From Dermanyssus gallinae (Eukaryota > Arthropoda > Arachnida > Mesostigmata > Dermanyssidae): a DNA stretch of 64,000 nt. Location: NCBI GenBank assembly GCA_003439945.1, contig QVRM01001795.1:1-64000 (forward strand), read 5' to 3'. Below are positions 1 through 11,417 of the stretch, piece after piece. The notes beneath the pieces were generated by a model that saw only the letters and a program-made list of their open reading frames with translations, did no database searches and was not told the DNA's origin. The position numbers were made by a program, and so were the translations under genes. Numbering within the stretch: position 1 is the stretch's first letter; the number at the start of each line of letters is the position of its first letter.

Positions 1-459
1 AAAGCGTCTCTCTTCGTCGACTAGTTTTTTTACTGTCTGCTATATTTGTTGCAGCATTGCCCAGCGTTTGCTCATACAAAAGCGCCATTCATCAAATCCA
101 TTGCGCGTATTGCGAACGAAGAGTGCATAGCCCCGGATGCGGGAGCGCATGCAGCGCCTCCCCGGACCATCCACCTGACTGAATGCAATCCCCATTCGAA
201 TCATTCTTCACAGATTGAGCACCAAAGGGCAAGAATGTAGTTGGCGTCCCACGGCGCCAATGACAACCACACTGAGTAAGCACGGCTAAGGCAAGCAATG
301 CAGCTGCATCTCGCGTTGAGCCCACGCAAAGCCGAACCCATATAGCTGAAGTCAACAAACATACGTGTTCGCAAGTGCAGTTATTCATGCATTCGCAAAC
401 TACCGGCTCGAATTATGAAATCAGGAATTTCTACGTGCTCATATACATACACACACGCA

Positions 460-486
460 CATATATATATATATATATATATATAT
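460..486. repeat. (AT)n microsatellite
   Basis: About 27 bases of alternating A and T are preceded by a CA-rich stretch and followed by a run of T. It is one of roughly a dozen TA tracts in the window. Confidence 0.95.
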
Positions 487-2143
487 CTTGTTTTTTTTTT
501 TTACCCGGGCACTTGTTCCTCGAAAAACTTCTCGGTCTTTTTAATTAGTGGTATCACAATTGACTCGCGAAACAGTCGAGTGTTGCGATGGAGCAGCTGA
601 TTAGACTTTTTGAAGCCGCGATGAGATATCTTTTCCCTCTATACACATATGTAAGCCAACTATTGGCTAATAAAGCTAAGTTACAATAATTATATAAATT
701 TTTTTTTTCTTTTTTTATACAGCATTGCCTGCCACCACGAGAGTAAACAGTTTTGGAAAATATACTCACTTTCGAGCCTCCATCAACGCGTTTACCAAGT
801 TGATGCTCCCAGGCCGTCGAGCAATGTATTATATGTCACCGGTAGACAGAGGACGTGACTTCAATGATGGCAAATAAGAGCCCTTCAACATTTATCAAAG
901 AAATTACGCCAACGAAGCGGTTTTCGAACAATGATGGCCGTGTAGACGCAGTTAAAAGTACGTGTTTTGCTCTGAGCGTGAGTCGAAGGCCCACACCAAG
1001 TGTACGAAGCGTTCATCTGATGATATTTTCAAGAAAACGTCAGCGCCGAACACTTTCAAGTGTGAATCTTGTATATTCTCTGTGTCTAGCAATGAGAGTG
1101 ATAAGAAGATTCTGTATAACAAAGTGGAGTCACGTGCCACATATCACAAACGCGCATACAATTACAGGGAGCGCTCTATAATAGCTATACTTTTGGGTAC
1201 TCGACGGTCTAACCGTTCAAGGCGCCGCTCTTAAAATTTTAGAGTTTTTTTGGACTTTTTCGGACTTATTACGGACAGAGAATAATTCGTCCTCGCAAGT
1301 TTCCTTCAACCAAAGTTGAAACCTCTACACACCTTTGTCTCCGTTACAAAGAAGTCGCATATTTCTATTCGTAGCGACGAGAGGCAACAACAGGAAAGAT
1401 TTATGAAAATTGGGGATAGCTTCTTGACAGAGTCGTATGATGGGCCATAAAGCGACAGGGTGGCCAACTCTAGCCCCTTGGAGAGCCATTCGAAACCTTT
1501 TTTGTTTGCAATATTTCGAATGCGAAACAGAATGTTTTTGCTTCCAACCTTGAAAAGTCTGTGACCTGCTGCTAATTTTTACGAGCATCTAAAGGATCGC
1601 ATAGAATACGTGCGTCTAAGATACGCAAAGTTAGGCCTCAGGCCGCATCTCAAATCGAGAGATGTCCAAGAATATGTTCTAACGCTTTATGGACAAACAG
1701 CGCCGCTGTCATCGATTCCAAACAACACGGCAGAAAAACAGCATTATTACAGATACATTCTTTTGCAGTGCATAACTCTAATCGGGCCAGACTCGTGCAC
1801 ACTATGAACAAGCTCATACCTATAGCGTCACAATTTATTACCTGTTTAAGCCCTATCGCTTCGGGAAAAATATGCATGTGATGCGTTGCGCTTGTATGAT
1901 GCATTACTTGAGATGGAGTTTCTCTGCAGTACAGAAACATGGGCAAATTCGAAGCGTTCTTCTGCAGAATTATCACTCAGTGGTCGCTACGCCGTGTTTT
2001 GGAAGATAGAACAGGTCGACGGCGAGCAGTATGCATCCTCGGTCGAGCCCGGTGGCGTGGTGCATTCGCATGCGCCTCGCGGCCGGAGGAGACACATAGG
2101 TGCGCGGGTTGAGCCCCTCCGTTGCACACTTGCATTTATGGGG

Positions 2144-2212
2144 GTCCGTCTATAAAGCAATGCGAAGCAGCACTATATAAAGCGTCCGTCTATGAAGTAA
2201 TGCAAAAAGCAG
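2144..2212. repeat. two-copy imperfect tandem repeat
   Basis: Two units beginning GTCCGTCTAT, at 2144 and 2184, repeat about 27 bases at a 40-base period with a few substitutions. No coding role is apparent. Confidence 0.75.
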
Positions 2213-2830
2213 TCTCGTGGACGTAAAATCTTGGCTGAGGGACTGCCCGAAAAAAAAGTATGCATCCTCGAGAGACTGCAAGATGACAACAACTGCCTCG
2301 GATTCAGAAATAAGGTATATATTGTCGACAACTTTGTAATAATCCAACTCTACCAAGTCAGATCATCTAGCTGTGCCTTTTTTGCGATAGCAGCAGAGTG
2401 ACTGCCCAGCGTCCCGACGGCGGGTCTTTACTATACTATAAGGCGGACTAGAAACGTGTTTGAACATCTGCAATGCATTGGAGTTCATCCGTTAGCCTGC
2501 GAACGATGAAATGTCTAATGTGGGCCTGTTCCTCTTGATCCCGACAATGGTATGACCAAACAAGATGCCAAGAAGGCGTGTTTCAAGAGTGTATACGTTC
2601 AGTCGTCAAGCTTGAGCAAACCCTAAGCGGGCGTCAGGCGCAAGTGTAATCGAATCTACTACGATCTGCCTCCGATAGCCTTTGTCAAACTCGCCTTTGG
2701 TGGTGGCCGAACCGCTTGCAGTTGTGTTTGCACATAGCTTGGAAGATCGTGAAGTGCCCTTCGTGTTCTGCATCACGGACGTTTACAATAAAAAATAAAA
2801 ATCTTGAGTTAGTCTCGAATATATGTATAT

Positions 2831-3017
2831 ACGATTAGAAGACGTTGCGGGCGATCGAAGCGAGGCAATGTTTTTGAGACAGATGATGTCGTTGGCCGTT
2901 TGTAGAGGGAACGTGACTTCTATCATAGGCGCCATGAATTGACAGAAAGCGGAAACAGAGCAGGATGCCCCCGATTTAAAGATTCATACCACACAATTGT
3001 AATAACTGAATGATAAT
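2831..3017 (+). mobile_element. 5'-truncated 3' end of the TAA-associated endonuclease LINE
   Basis: The last ~37 codons and the 3' UTR of the element described as copy C (14.5-17.4 kb) are present here. The frame reads LEDVAGDRSEAMFL, then MMSLAVCRGNV, and ends SIIGAMN before TGA at 2940-2942, closely matching the C-terminus of copy C. The 3' UTR shares the conserved block around CACAATTGT and ACTGAATGATAAT. The copy then runs into a TA repeat instead of the TAA array seen at most sister copies. All upstream coding sequence is absent, as expected for a 5'-truncated LINE insertion. Confidence 0.88.
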
Positions 3018-3168
3018 ATATATATATATACGTAAACAGCATTCTTTAAATTTTTTTTTTGGATTCACCGAGATGACTTAATGAATTTATTATGTCTGTC
3101 TACTTACAACGAAATGTGCATAACGTTATGTTGTCATCATAAGATCAATTGACTATACTCGGTAATGA

Positions 3169-3172
<4 letters not shown>

Positions 3173-3217
<45 letters not shown>
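3173..3217. repeat. (TA)n microsatellite
   Basis: A pure alternating TA tract of about 45 bases. Open frames reading isoleucine-tyrosine repeats through it are artefacts. Confidence 0.97.
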
Positions 3218-3220
<3 letters not shown>

Positions 3221-4022
3221 GCATTTCCGGAAATAGTCAAATATAACGTGACGCACATTTTGCTGTATGTGTGCCCTCCTCCAGCGATGCTTTACAGAAC
3301 AGACAGAATAAATTCCTCGAATCATCGATGGATACATAGTAAATGCCGATTGCTCGCATCGGGGAGTACCCGTCCAAGTAATCAGCACTCGTTCGTGGAA
3401 ACCATCGACGACGTCAAACTATGGAACTCGAACTGACAATGTATAGCAGACTTTGCTGAAGCCTTTATTTTTCTTCACTTGTTCATTGCCTGATTTGCGC
3501 CGGTCTCTGAGCAGCTGAGAATTGATGACAACCATTTCCTACTGACTGGCGAAAACCAATTTTGTCCCGGCTTCGACATCAGACGTAGCTCTGCGAATGT
3601 GAATAAGTAAACAGATAACTCATTACATACATGCCTTTTATATATATATATAGCTGTCTGTGCAACAACTGTAGCACACCAGCGCATACACACCGCACAG
3701 ACACTCTAGCGTATACCAAGACATGCAACGGAAGCACAAGCTGGGTGATGGATAACATTGTTGCGTCATAGCCAACGTCTCGGCAATACAGCGAGGGCGA
3801 TATCAGATTGCCTGGTTTGGCCTTGGCACGGATTTTTCCTTCCGACAGAGTAGTCGTAATGGAAAACACAGCTTTGATGTTGTATTTTCTTCGTTGTCGC
3901 CGTAGTCCTCCTTCGCGTTGTATCGCCTAGTTGTCGGTATCAATATAGCCACTATATGCCTACGGCACCCATAGCGCCGTGCGTCAGCTAAGAAAGCTGC
4001 GATTATGAATCGTGATCGCCAT
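3218..4022. other. anonymous intergenic DNA
   Basis: I see no recognisable gene or repeat apart from a short TA run near 3640-3652. Frames are short and overlap on both strands. Confidence 0.5.
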
Positions 4023-4345
4023 GTTTTTTTAACGCTCTGACAACATTCCGACGCTCATTATGGCTAAGTTGCCTGTGGCATTTTAGACGCTCGTAATGGG
4101 CTAAGTTGCCTGTGGCACGATATCGTCTACGTGCATCTATCGTCATTGCGTTCTCGTACTGGAATTATATAGGCTTTCTCCAGCAGAGAGAGGTATGTAG
4201 CAGCAGCAGGGCAATGACAACCACGTCCAACAAATTTAACCAGCACGGTCAGGGCTCGAACTAGCGATGTTTTGCTAACCGTGGTTGCCATGGCAACGCC
4301 CCGTGTCGAACGGTGCGTTAGCCGCCTAAGCCACCGCCACTACTA
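4023..4345 (-). mobile_element. tRNA-derived SINE, family 1 (copy 1)
   Basis: On the minus strand this reads from a GTGGCGGTGGCTTAGGCGG head resembling a pol III A box, through a B-box-like GTTCGAGCC segment (one base changed here), to an A-rich 3' end at the poly-T near 4024-4030. It matches the plus-strand copy at 18.84-19.13 kb along its length, including the CAGCAGGGCAATGACAACC block (plus strand). This copy carries an internal duplication of about 40 bases: CTAAGTTGCCTGTGGCA occurs twice, near 4064 and 4103. The copy is non-coding. Confidence 0.85.
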
Positions 4346-5555
4346 TGTGATCCGTGTGTGCGCCGCGTTTTTCCCCAAATGTCTGCAGTTGGACTACCGA
4401 CGGCATGAAGCCACTTCATGAGCGCTGCTTATCACACGCAGCTTAATGGCGGCCAGATTCATATTCACCCCCAGCAAAACGTCTCTGACGGTATGGCCCG
4501 ATGATGCTAAGTGCATCATATGATAGTGTGATGGCACAGTGATAATGTGGCAACCCTGACTCATTATACTTAGAGCCAACGTCAACCAACATGTCAATAC
4601 GATGCTACCGACCTAAATGTACTTCCGTCGACGCGCTTCACTCGGATTCTTGCATTTCCAGCCTTTAAATTTCGCTTGCTACAAACTGTTTGCTCGACTA
4701 GTAGGACGATGTGTGGTATCTAATTCGTAGCGACTTAATGCGACGCATTCTCTGCTGTATAGTTTTTTTGCCACTTAGCTCTACCCCCACATCAAAATAG
4801 ATAACATATTTCAGATCAGTAATGATTCGTAACAAATATCTGTCAAGAATGCCAACACGAGATCTCATCGATATGCTTGCTTGGTTAAATTAGATGTTCC
4901 GACCCCCCTGGCAGTAGTCTTCCAGAAAAATTGTACTTGAAGTAGAACATGTGATCGCCTAAGGCTTTTGCTTCGTATTGCTTTTCAAATGCATTTCCAG
5001 TGGTACGATTTCTGACGAACAAACAAGGGCATTTTCTGTGAGAACAATAGCTACGCGCCTGCTTAGATAACTGAGTCCTTAGCTTGCTGTTGAGTGCACT
5101 GACGAATGCAATATCTGCGAAAGTTGTTTTGGTTTCCCCAGTGTGCTGCCTTACGATTATAGCCAATGAATAGCTGCCCTGTTTGACAGTCACCAGTACC
5201 GTATATGTATAGTAGTTATGTGGCACGAGATTTATCCTAACTTCCGCGCTCTCCTATCCGATAAACACGACACCACCCGATCAAACGTGCGGGTCAAGTA
5301 ATCTTTTTTTAAAGACTTAAAAATTAAAAAGTACGATACAAACTTTCAAAAATTGTACAGTACTCATTTATGCAGGTTTATGTTTGAAAGAAAACACACC
5401 GGCTTTAGGCATTTAAAACGAATTAGTTAGTTTGCTCCTAATTAGTTAGACAACCCATGCAGATGCCGGAAGAACAAGACTAGTGGAAAGCATAAGAGAG
5501 TCGCTTGCACCACGCGACTCGACAAGCAGGACATAATGATTTAAAGCTTCCGAGA
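4346..5555. other. anonymous DNA with one unrecognised minus-strand ORF
   Basis: The only notable frame is 4885-5226 on the minus strand, 113 codons from an ATG, with a CSHRKCPC motif in its middle. I do not recognise it. It has no neighbouring coding exon, no obvious splice context and no homologous copy in the window. It may be an exon or transposon fragment, or chance. The rest of the stretch shows nothing I can name. Confidence 0.35.
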
Positions 5556-5559
5556 CTTC

Positions 5560-5860
5560 CCCACCGCCTGCGCGTAGTTACTCTTCTCTGTCAAGGATCC
5601 CGCAGGCCGGAGGGTCATCTTAAGGGGGATACATATATGTAGGCACTGTCGTGCATATATGTAGGGTTTTAGTGGGTATTGCCTTAAGCCTACGGCTCGA
5701 CTCTTGCAAAGCGCCAAAACTTGGTGGTGAGACTTGCTGTTTGGTGGCTGAGTCCCACACTGTCTGAGTGTGAGCATGTTCTGGGGACAGCCAATCCCTG
5801 TATGCTTTTGCTCAGTCGTACGTAAATGTATTTAAAACCCTTAACCCCCTCAAAAAAAAA
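5560..5860 (+). mobile_element. R1-like LINE 3' UTR fragment with poly-A tail
   Basis: The plus strand carries GGTTTTAGTGGGTATTGCC near 5664, then a GAGTCCCACAC block, and ends in a poly-A run at about 5851-5859. The same order (GTTTTAGTGGGTATTA, then a GTCCCACACT-type block, then poly-A) is found at the 3' end of the full R1-like element at 50.3-50.5 kb, read on its own strand. No reverse transcriptase sequence is recognisable upstream, so this is a 5'-truncated copy. Its left boundary is uncertain. Confidence 0.65.
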
Positions 5861-6129
5861 CAACCCATGCAGTTACGGATTGTCTGATAGACAAACGGCG
5901 CTTTAGATCACCCGGTATGCGTATCACACTAGGCATAGAGCCAAGAATTTACTTTACATTCCTACTATCTATTGTGGCACTAGTCGCATTAATAATACTA
6001 ATAATAATAATAATTTTGTTTTGAACAATGGTTTATTATTATTATCATTATGTGCATGTACCACAATTACTAATATATTAATTATATAACATCTCCAATA
6101 TTGCGTATATTATAATCAACGGACGACTA

Positions 6130-7100
6130 GTTACAGAATAAGGATACAAGAAGGTTTAGATGGAAAACCAGCATGATTTCCGCGCCGGACACTCCACACA
6201 TTCGATAATCAGCGAAATTCTAAACATAGCTGAAGCACAGAGAAATTCACCGGTAGCAAACCGGTCGCACTGTCTAGCCATTCTTAATGACGTCACAAAA
6301 GCGTTTAATCCGCTTTCGTGGAACGGTATAAACCACGCACTTGGAAACAAAGGCGTGTCCCCCTATCTACGACGTATCCTAGCGCCGTACCTAAAAGACC
6401 GAGCATCTACCGAGTCACATCCGGGGTCCCCCCCAAAGATCTGTACTGGGACCAACCCTGTGGAATATAACCTACGATGGAGTACATAGACTACCGCATC
6501 CCCCGGGAGTTTATTCCATCGCTTACGCAGACGATCTGGCACTGATCGTTACCGCCCGTGACAAGGATCTGCTCAAGAAAACAGCCAACGGAGCTTTGGC
6601 GGATATCCGACAACACCTCCGCATGCTAGGTCTCGAACTGGCTCCACAAAAAACGGAAGCAATTCTTCTAAATGGACTGAAGCGTTATTTACGGAATTTA
6701 AATTTACACCTGAAAGGTCATCCAGTAACACACACGCCCATGGTCAAGTACCTGAGCGTGATACCGGACAGGGCTCTCATCGGAACACTTAATGTGCGAT
6801 ATGCAGCAAAAAAGTAGCCAAAGCCTCAGCAGAACTACCGAAAGTCCTCCCACGGGCTAGAGAAGCAACTGATCTCTGCGTCCCCTCTTAGCATCAGTAA
6901 TAGAGAGCATCATGTTACACGCCGCACTCTTATTAGAGCGCACAACTTCCAGAGCTAACACGCTGCCTCATCAACAAGACCCAAAGACCTATTGCGCGTT
7001 ACATAGCACAAGCAAGTCGCACGGCTTCCACAGGACCCATACAGGTCCTTCCCAGACACATTTCCTGGGACCTAAGAGTTAAAGAGCTGGACCGAGCTTT
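6130..7100 (+). pseudogene. degenerate R1-like LINE ORF2 (reverse transcriptase part)
   Basis: Several short frames line up with the intact R1-like ORF2 at 50.5-53.5 kb. The first reads ENQHDFRAGHSTHS, then AEAQRNS and SHCLAILNDVTKAFN (reverse-transcriptase motif A region), then SPYLRRILAPYLKDR. A second frame near 6510-6570 reads IAYADDLALI, the YADD box. Next comes LGLELAPQKTEAILLNG near 6625-6680, then ISWDLRVKELDR near 7063-7095. The order and spacing match reverse transcriptase motifs through the thumb region, but stops and frameshifts interrupt it throughout. The endonuclease half is missing, and the fragment gives way to copy A of the TAA LINE near 7,100. Confidence 0.88.
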
Positions 7101-7104
7101 CCCC

Positions 7105-9553
7105 TATCCCAGAGCGCTTATACCTGCACACACTGCGGTCGCGCTTGAAGAATCTCACAAGGCTTGCGGGCGCACATGACCTGTTTACACATTCTGGCAT
7201 CTCTACGCAATCAATATACAGAACCCATTTAACCAGAACTGACTGAGTCATCCAATACGCCTTGTCCCCTTCATACTTCTCCTAGCAATTCGTCATTAGC
7301 CAACCCAGAGACACTGACCCAAACTTTAGCGCAGGCACCTCAAGATCTAAAAATTGCCAAAGTCATGCCGTGAAGAGCGAGAGAAGCCTGTGTCGCAGCT
7401 TACGCGCAGGCGTTCAATAATTTCTACTCAAAGCTTGATCTTGAAAGCTGAAGTACTCTAATGTCTGCTTCATCTTTGATGCTGGTTTTACTGCATAGAA
7501 AAGATCATAAAGCCACACAAACTAGGATAATCAAAGATAACATGTCAGTACTCAAACAAAAGACTCTGAAAAGCCTCCTGCAGACAGTTCCAGAGACCTT
7601 TAATTAATAGATTAGACGGCTCAGCTGAAGATATGGCTGAGAGAAAACTAGCCTAGGGCAATTTACGCTCTGCCGCTAGAGCCCTGCTGCCATCAGACAC
7701 ATTTACACCACGTAACTCCCGCCAGAGCGTGAATTAAGAAATAAACGCCCGCTACCCCCGGCCATATTCCCTGTTGCAAGTGGAGCCGTACTGAATGGAT
7801 TGCGACCATGTCGTCTGCGCATATGTTGGATTAATCCATTCCTTTGTCAGACTGCCTGCTAAATTATCTGAGCATATTCCTAGGCAGGGTGTTCAACGGC
7901 TTTTACCTAAGTTTTTCTACCAGTAGTCCATGGTGCAAGCTTAACATCTCCTCCCATATCAGGTTGAATTGGCTGTAAAAGGCGGCGCGGAAGCCCTAGA
8001 ACATATTACACGCGCCCTTTTAGAGACTAAGGGCTGAATAAGGGTTCTGGTTAAACTTAATTTTTGAAATACATTTAATACGTCAAGAAGGGACAGTATA
8101 CTAGATGCAGTGATGAAAAAATGTCTAGGGCTTTTACCTATGGTCTGGCAAAGTTACAGAGATCCCTTACTTTCAACCTGCAGCACAACTTCAAAATTGC
8201 GTTCGAAAGCAGGCATTCAGCAAGGTAACCCGCTAGCTCCTGCTCTATTCAGTCTTGGTAAATCAGATCTAGCGTCACAACAGTGCAAAACCGTACACGG
8301 GCATTAGCCTTACGGAAAAACAAACGAAGTCATAGTAATCGCACATGTCATCAGTAAAACGCACTTAAAAACAAAAAAAAAATACAAAACTCTTTCAACG
8401 TGTTGTATCTAGGTGACCCCACGCTTGCCGGCCCTGCGAGTATTATAGCGACAGATTTAAGGAGAGTGCTGCAGAAGATGGTTGACTGACACTAAATGCT
8501 GTAAAATGTGAGATTGCTGCTGTCGGGGGCTCGCTTCAGGAGAGAAAAAGAAGCAATTCAGCATCAATTCAGGTCACAAAAATACTCCCTGCTATCACGC
8601 GTGTAGAGTTAAACATACTAGAAGATTTGGGGGTTTCTGTGAGGTGAGACGGAGCTTCGCACTCTCTACGAAGAAAGAGGCCCTCACCAAAATGCGTCCA
8701 CGACTGAAAAGCCTGCATCCTCAGGCTGCACTGTATTGAAGATGTAGCCTGGGGTCATCAAGATTTAACTACATACTGCATACATGTCCTGCCTTGCTTT
8801 GCACCGAAGAACTAATCGCCTATGGTGAAGCCAGCAGAGCCATACTTAGTGAAGTCTTAAACGTTCTTTTAGAAGAGAACACCTGGCAGAGGGAAGTCAT
8901 CCGGTACATGAAGGTGGTCTGGGAAAAAGAAGTCTTATTGACCTAGCCTCTCCCTGCTACACTTGTTCGGTTCAGTCCGGTGGCAGCCTCGTTATTGGAG
9001 GATTCAGTTCGACTACAAATAAGACATGAAACCAGTAAAGCACGAGACACTATCAGAACCATGCTGGATCCGGTCCTTTAGAAGGACACCCCAGCCAATA
9101 TAACCTATATAAGCTCAAAAGCGAGAAAAGGAGCAGAGAGATCCTAAAGAGTCTTGTTTCCCGGAGAGACCGCGCCGTGTTCTTAGCGGGACAAGATACC
9201 TTCAGTGGGGGTTGGCTTAAAGCCTAACCCTCGCCTCAACTTGGCACCATACCGGATCCCAATACTTTCCGCATGATGTAAGCACTTACAATTGGCGCTC
9301 CTGTCTGCAAGCCGTTTCTGTGCAAATAAAGTGGAATAATGGTAGACTCCAGTCGAATTGAAGTACTCCTCAAATAATTAAAAGAGCGAATTCAGGAGGT
9401 TACGAGCGATTGAAGAAGGGGTCGTTTCCAGAGGCAGGCGTTGTATTTGGCCGTTTGCAAATGAAACCGGCATCTATTTTAGGCGCCACGGAGTAAAGTT
9501 ATTCTTTAAAAGAACTGCAATAATGCGTTAAGTACTCACAAACGAAGCATTGT
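7105..9553 (+). pseudogene. TAA-associated endonuclease LINE, copy A (heavily decayed)
   Basis: This is a 2.4-kb relic collinear with copies B and C. It starts with a C2H2 finger near 7121-7187, reading CTHCGRA, a stop, then GLRAHMTCLH. It continues with a segment matching the N-terminal linker (AREACVAAYAQAFNNF, 7380-7430). Reverse transcriptase follows, with PMVWQSYRDPLLS at about 8145, GIQQGNPLAPALFSLG at about 8212, and a damaged active-site box near 8405. The C-terminal TILGATE-like end near 9470-9495 precedes the TAA array. Many stops and frameshifts show long decay. About 100 bases at 8283-8386 interrupt the reverse transcriptase and have no counterpart in B or C. Confidence 0.85.
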
Positions 9554-9575
9554 TAATAATAATAATAATAATAAT
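9554..9575. repeat. (TAA)n array between LINE copies A and B
   Basis: A short run of TAA lies immediately downstream of the 3' end of copy A and immediately upstream of copy B. Longer arrays of the same unit follow copies B and C. Confidence 0.95.
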
Positions 9576-9687
9576 CGTCTGCTACATGCCGACGCAGGTG
9601 GTCGCACGTGTCAAGCGCTCCGTTAAATTGTGACTTTTTGTTATAAAAGGAAGCATTTTATAAGCTCGATCTCGATGCGGTAACCTC

Positions 9688-11417
9688 GTGGTGACTTTGT
9701 TCCTCGTCCAGAACTTGTTGCAGTGCGCTAACGATTCTAGTCGACCTATAAAAGTCGACCTAAAGAAACATTCCAACGATGACCAAGTGTTCCATTTTAA
9801 GAGCGTAGTTGAGCCATTAGCTCACCCAGTGACTGCGGAAAGTCATCTAGTGCCAACTGACACGCGGAAATCGTCATCTCAAGGATCTTGTTATCTAAGC
9901 AGTTTACGTTCATCAACACACACAGGTGTAAGTGAACACAGGCGCTCGGTTAAGTGTCACACATCTACGAGAAGATCAGCAAAAGCCGTATTTGAAACAA
10001 AACAAAGCGAGCGGAGAGAGGACAGGCTCACAAAGCTGATGGAAAGTGCGGCGAATGACGTCAATCACGGAGGTGGTGAGGAGGATATGGAGGAGATGTG
10101 CACGGGCACGTCGCACGACTCTCCCCCGGAGAAAGTGACTGTCGAGTCTGAGTCACCTCCAGACGATAGCAGAGCTTGGCAGACTGTCGCTACAAGGAAG
10201 GAAAAGGCGGTAAAAGCTGCTATGAAGAAAGTAGTCAGAGAAGCGACAACTGGAGCTCCTGTTAGTACAAAGAGTAATAGTCGCCTGACTGTCGGCGATA
10301 AGGGCAATGAATGGCGACCGGAAATCATTTTCGAGAGCCCAAATGATCCTGAAGGTCTAAAAAAGTTGAGTTTACTGAAGATTCATACTGAAATAAGAGC
10401 AACTATACCTGGCGCGCATGCTCGTTTCACAACACAGGGCAAACTTGCGATTCGGATCGCGCACGGTGGCTAGGGCACTTACAAGCGTATGCGGAATAAC
10501 AGTGGCTCCGCTTACCGATACGAGTACATTCTGGGGATGCATCAGCGGAGTAAGCACACAATTCCAAGAAGATAATCTACTAGAGTGCCTGAAAGAGCAA
10601 GGCGTAGGTGAGGTGAAACGAGAAAAATACACGGCCGCAGACGCCAGCGACCAAAATAATGTTGTCAAAGTATGGAAGAACTCAGGAAGGGTCCGACTCC
10701 GATTTAATGTACCTCCTCTGCCGGAGGTGTTTATAGCAGCTAAACGCTTCAAAGTTTCGCTATGTGCAGACTCTCCTCTACAATGCCTTTCATGTCACAA
10801 GTTTGGTCATAAGGCTGCAGTGTGCACTAAAAAAGCTAATCCAACATGTAGGCGATGCGCCAAACCAGAACGCCAAATGTGGCAATGCCAAGAGAAAGCA
10901 CACTGCGCTAACTGTGGGGCTGCCCACGCAGCCAACGACAACAGATGCTCAGTAAAGCAAGTCTACAGCAAAGTTCAATGGAAAAAGCTGTGCGAGAAAG
11001 TTTCTACGCGCCTGCAGGTCTTGACATCGAGACTTTCCCGCAATGAATACGGAAAGTTCCCCGCCAGCAAACAGCACCGATGGACGTGAGTCGTACGCTG
11101 AAGTAACAAGAACTCCCAGCAAGTCTATTATGGGCAAAGATGGGAAGACGGTTGTGTGCCATCTCCCCACGCCTATAAAACCCGATACGGCCGACAACAA
11201 AGCAAAACAGGCTCGTGGAGATGAACCCAGGCGCCAATCTCCTAAAGGTGCTACACAACAACATACGCCGCGATTAATCAACGGCTTCTTAAAGATACTT
11301 GGATTATTTAGGCCACTCATTTCTGAATGGCTAAAGAAGAATCCAGTTGTCGATAACCTACTTTATTTTCCCCCTCTTCCAGAAACTAAGCGAACGACTA
11401 GTCCATCATCGAAATGA
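9688..11417 (+). pseudogene. LINE copy B ORF1, gag-like nucleic-acid-binding protein (broken)
   Basis: This is an ORF1-type protein of non-LTR elements, expected to coat the element RNA. The first part (to about 10473) is charged and Ser/Thr-rich. A middle region (10,320-10,760) precedes three zinc knuckles at about 10,783-10,950: CLSCHKFGHKAAVC (CX2CX4HX4C), CRRCAKPERQMWQC, and CANCGAAHAANDNRC (CX2CX3HX6C). The second knuckle has Arg in place of the expected His. The frame shifts near 10,450 and again between 10,985 and 11,045. The C-terminal part includes SYAEVTRTPSKS and a hydrophobic NGFLKILGLFRPLI segment. The stop TGA at 11415-11417 overlaps the ORF2 ATG. The true start is unclear: the open frame begins at GTG codons near 9688 and its first ATG lies well inside. 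Confidence 0.75.

Larger units (their letters stand above)
1..2830. other. anonymous intergenic DNA
   Basis: I recognise no gene or named element here. Open frames on both strands are short, overlap each other and show no known motif. The stretch contains an (AT)n tract near 460-486, a poly-T run just after it, T-rich runs near 700 and a small tandem duplication near 2144-2212. The ends of old, unrecognisable repeats may be present. Confidence 0.5.

Noticed and set aside
9688..11417. Assigning the CCHC ORF1 to an unrelated Jockey-like LINE that merely precedes the endonuclease LINE
   Set aside because: The ATGA overlap places ORF2 in frame from its own ATG to the C2H2 finger, and no 3' tail or target duplication separates them. 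The alternative remains possible only if a chimera formed exactly there.
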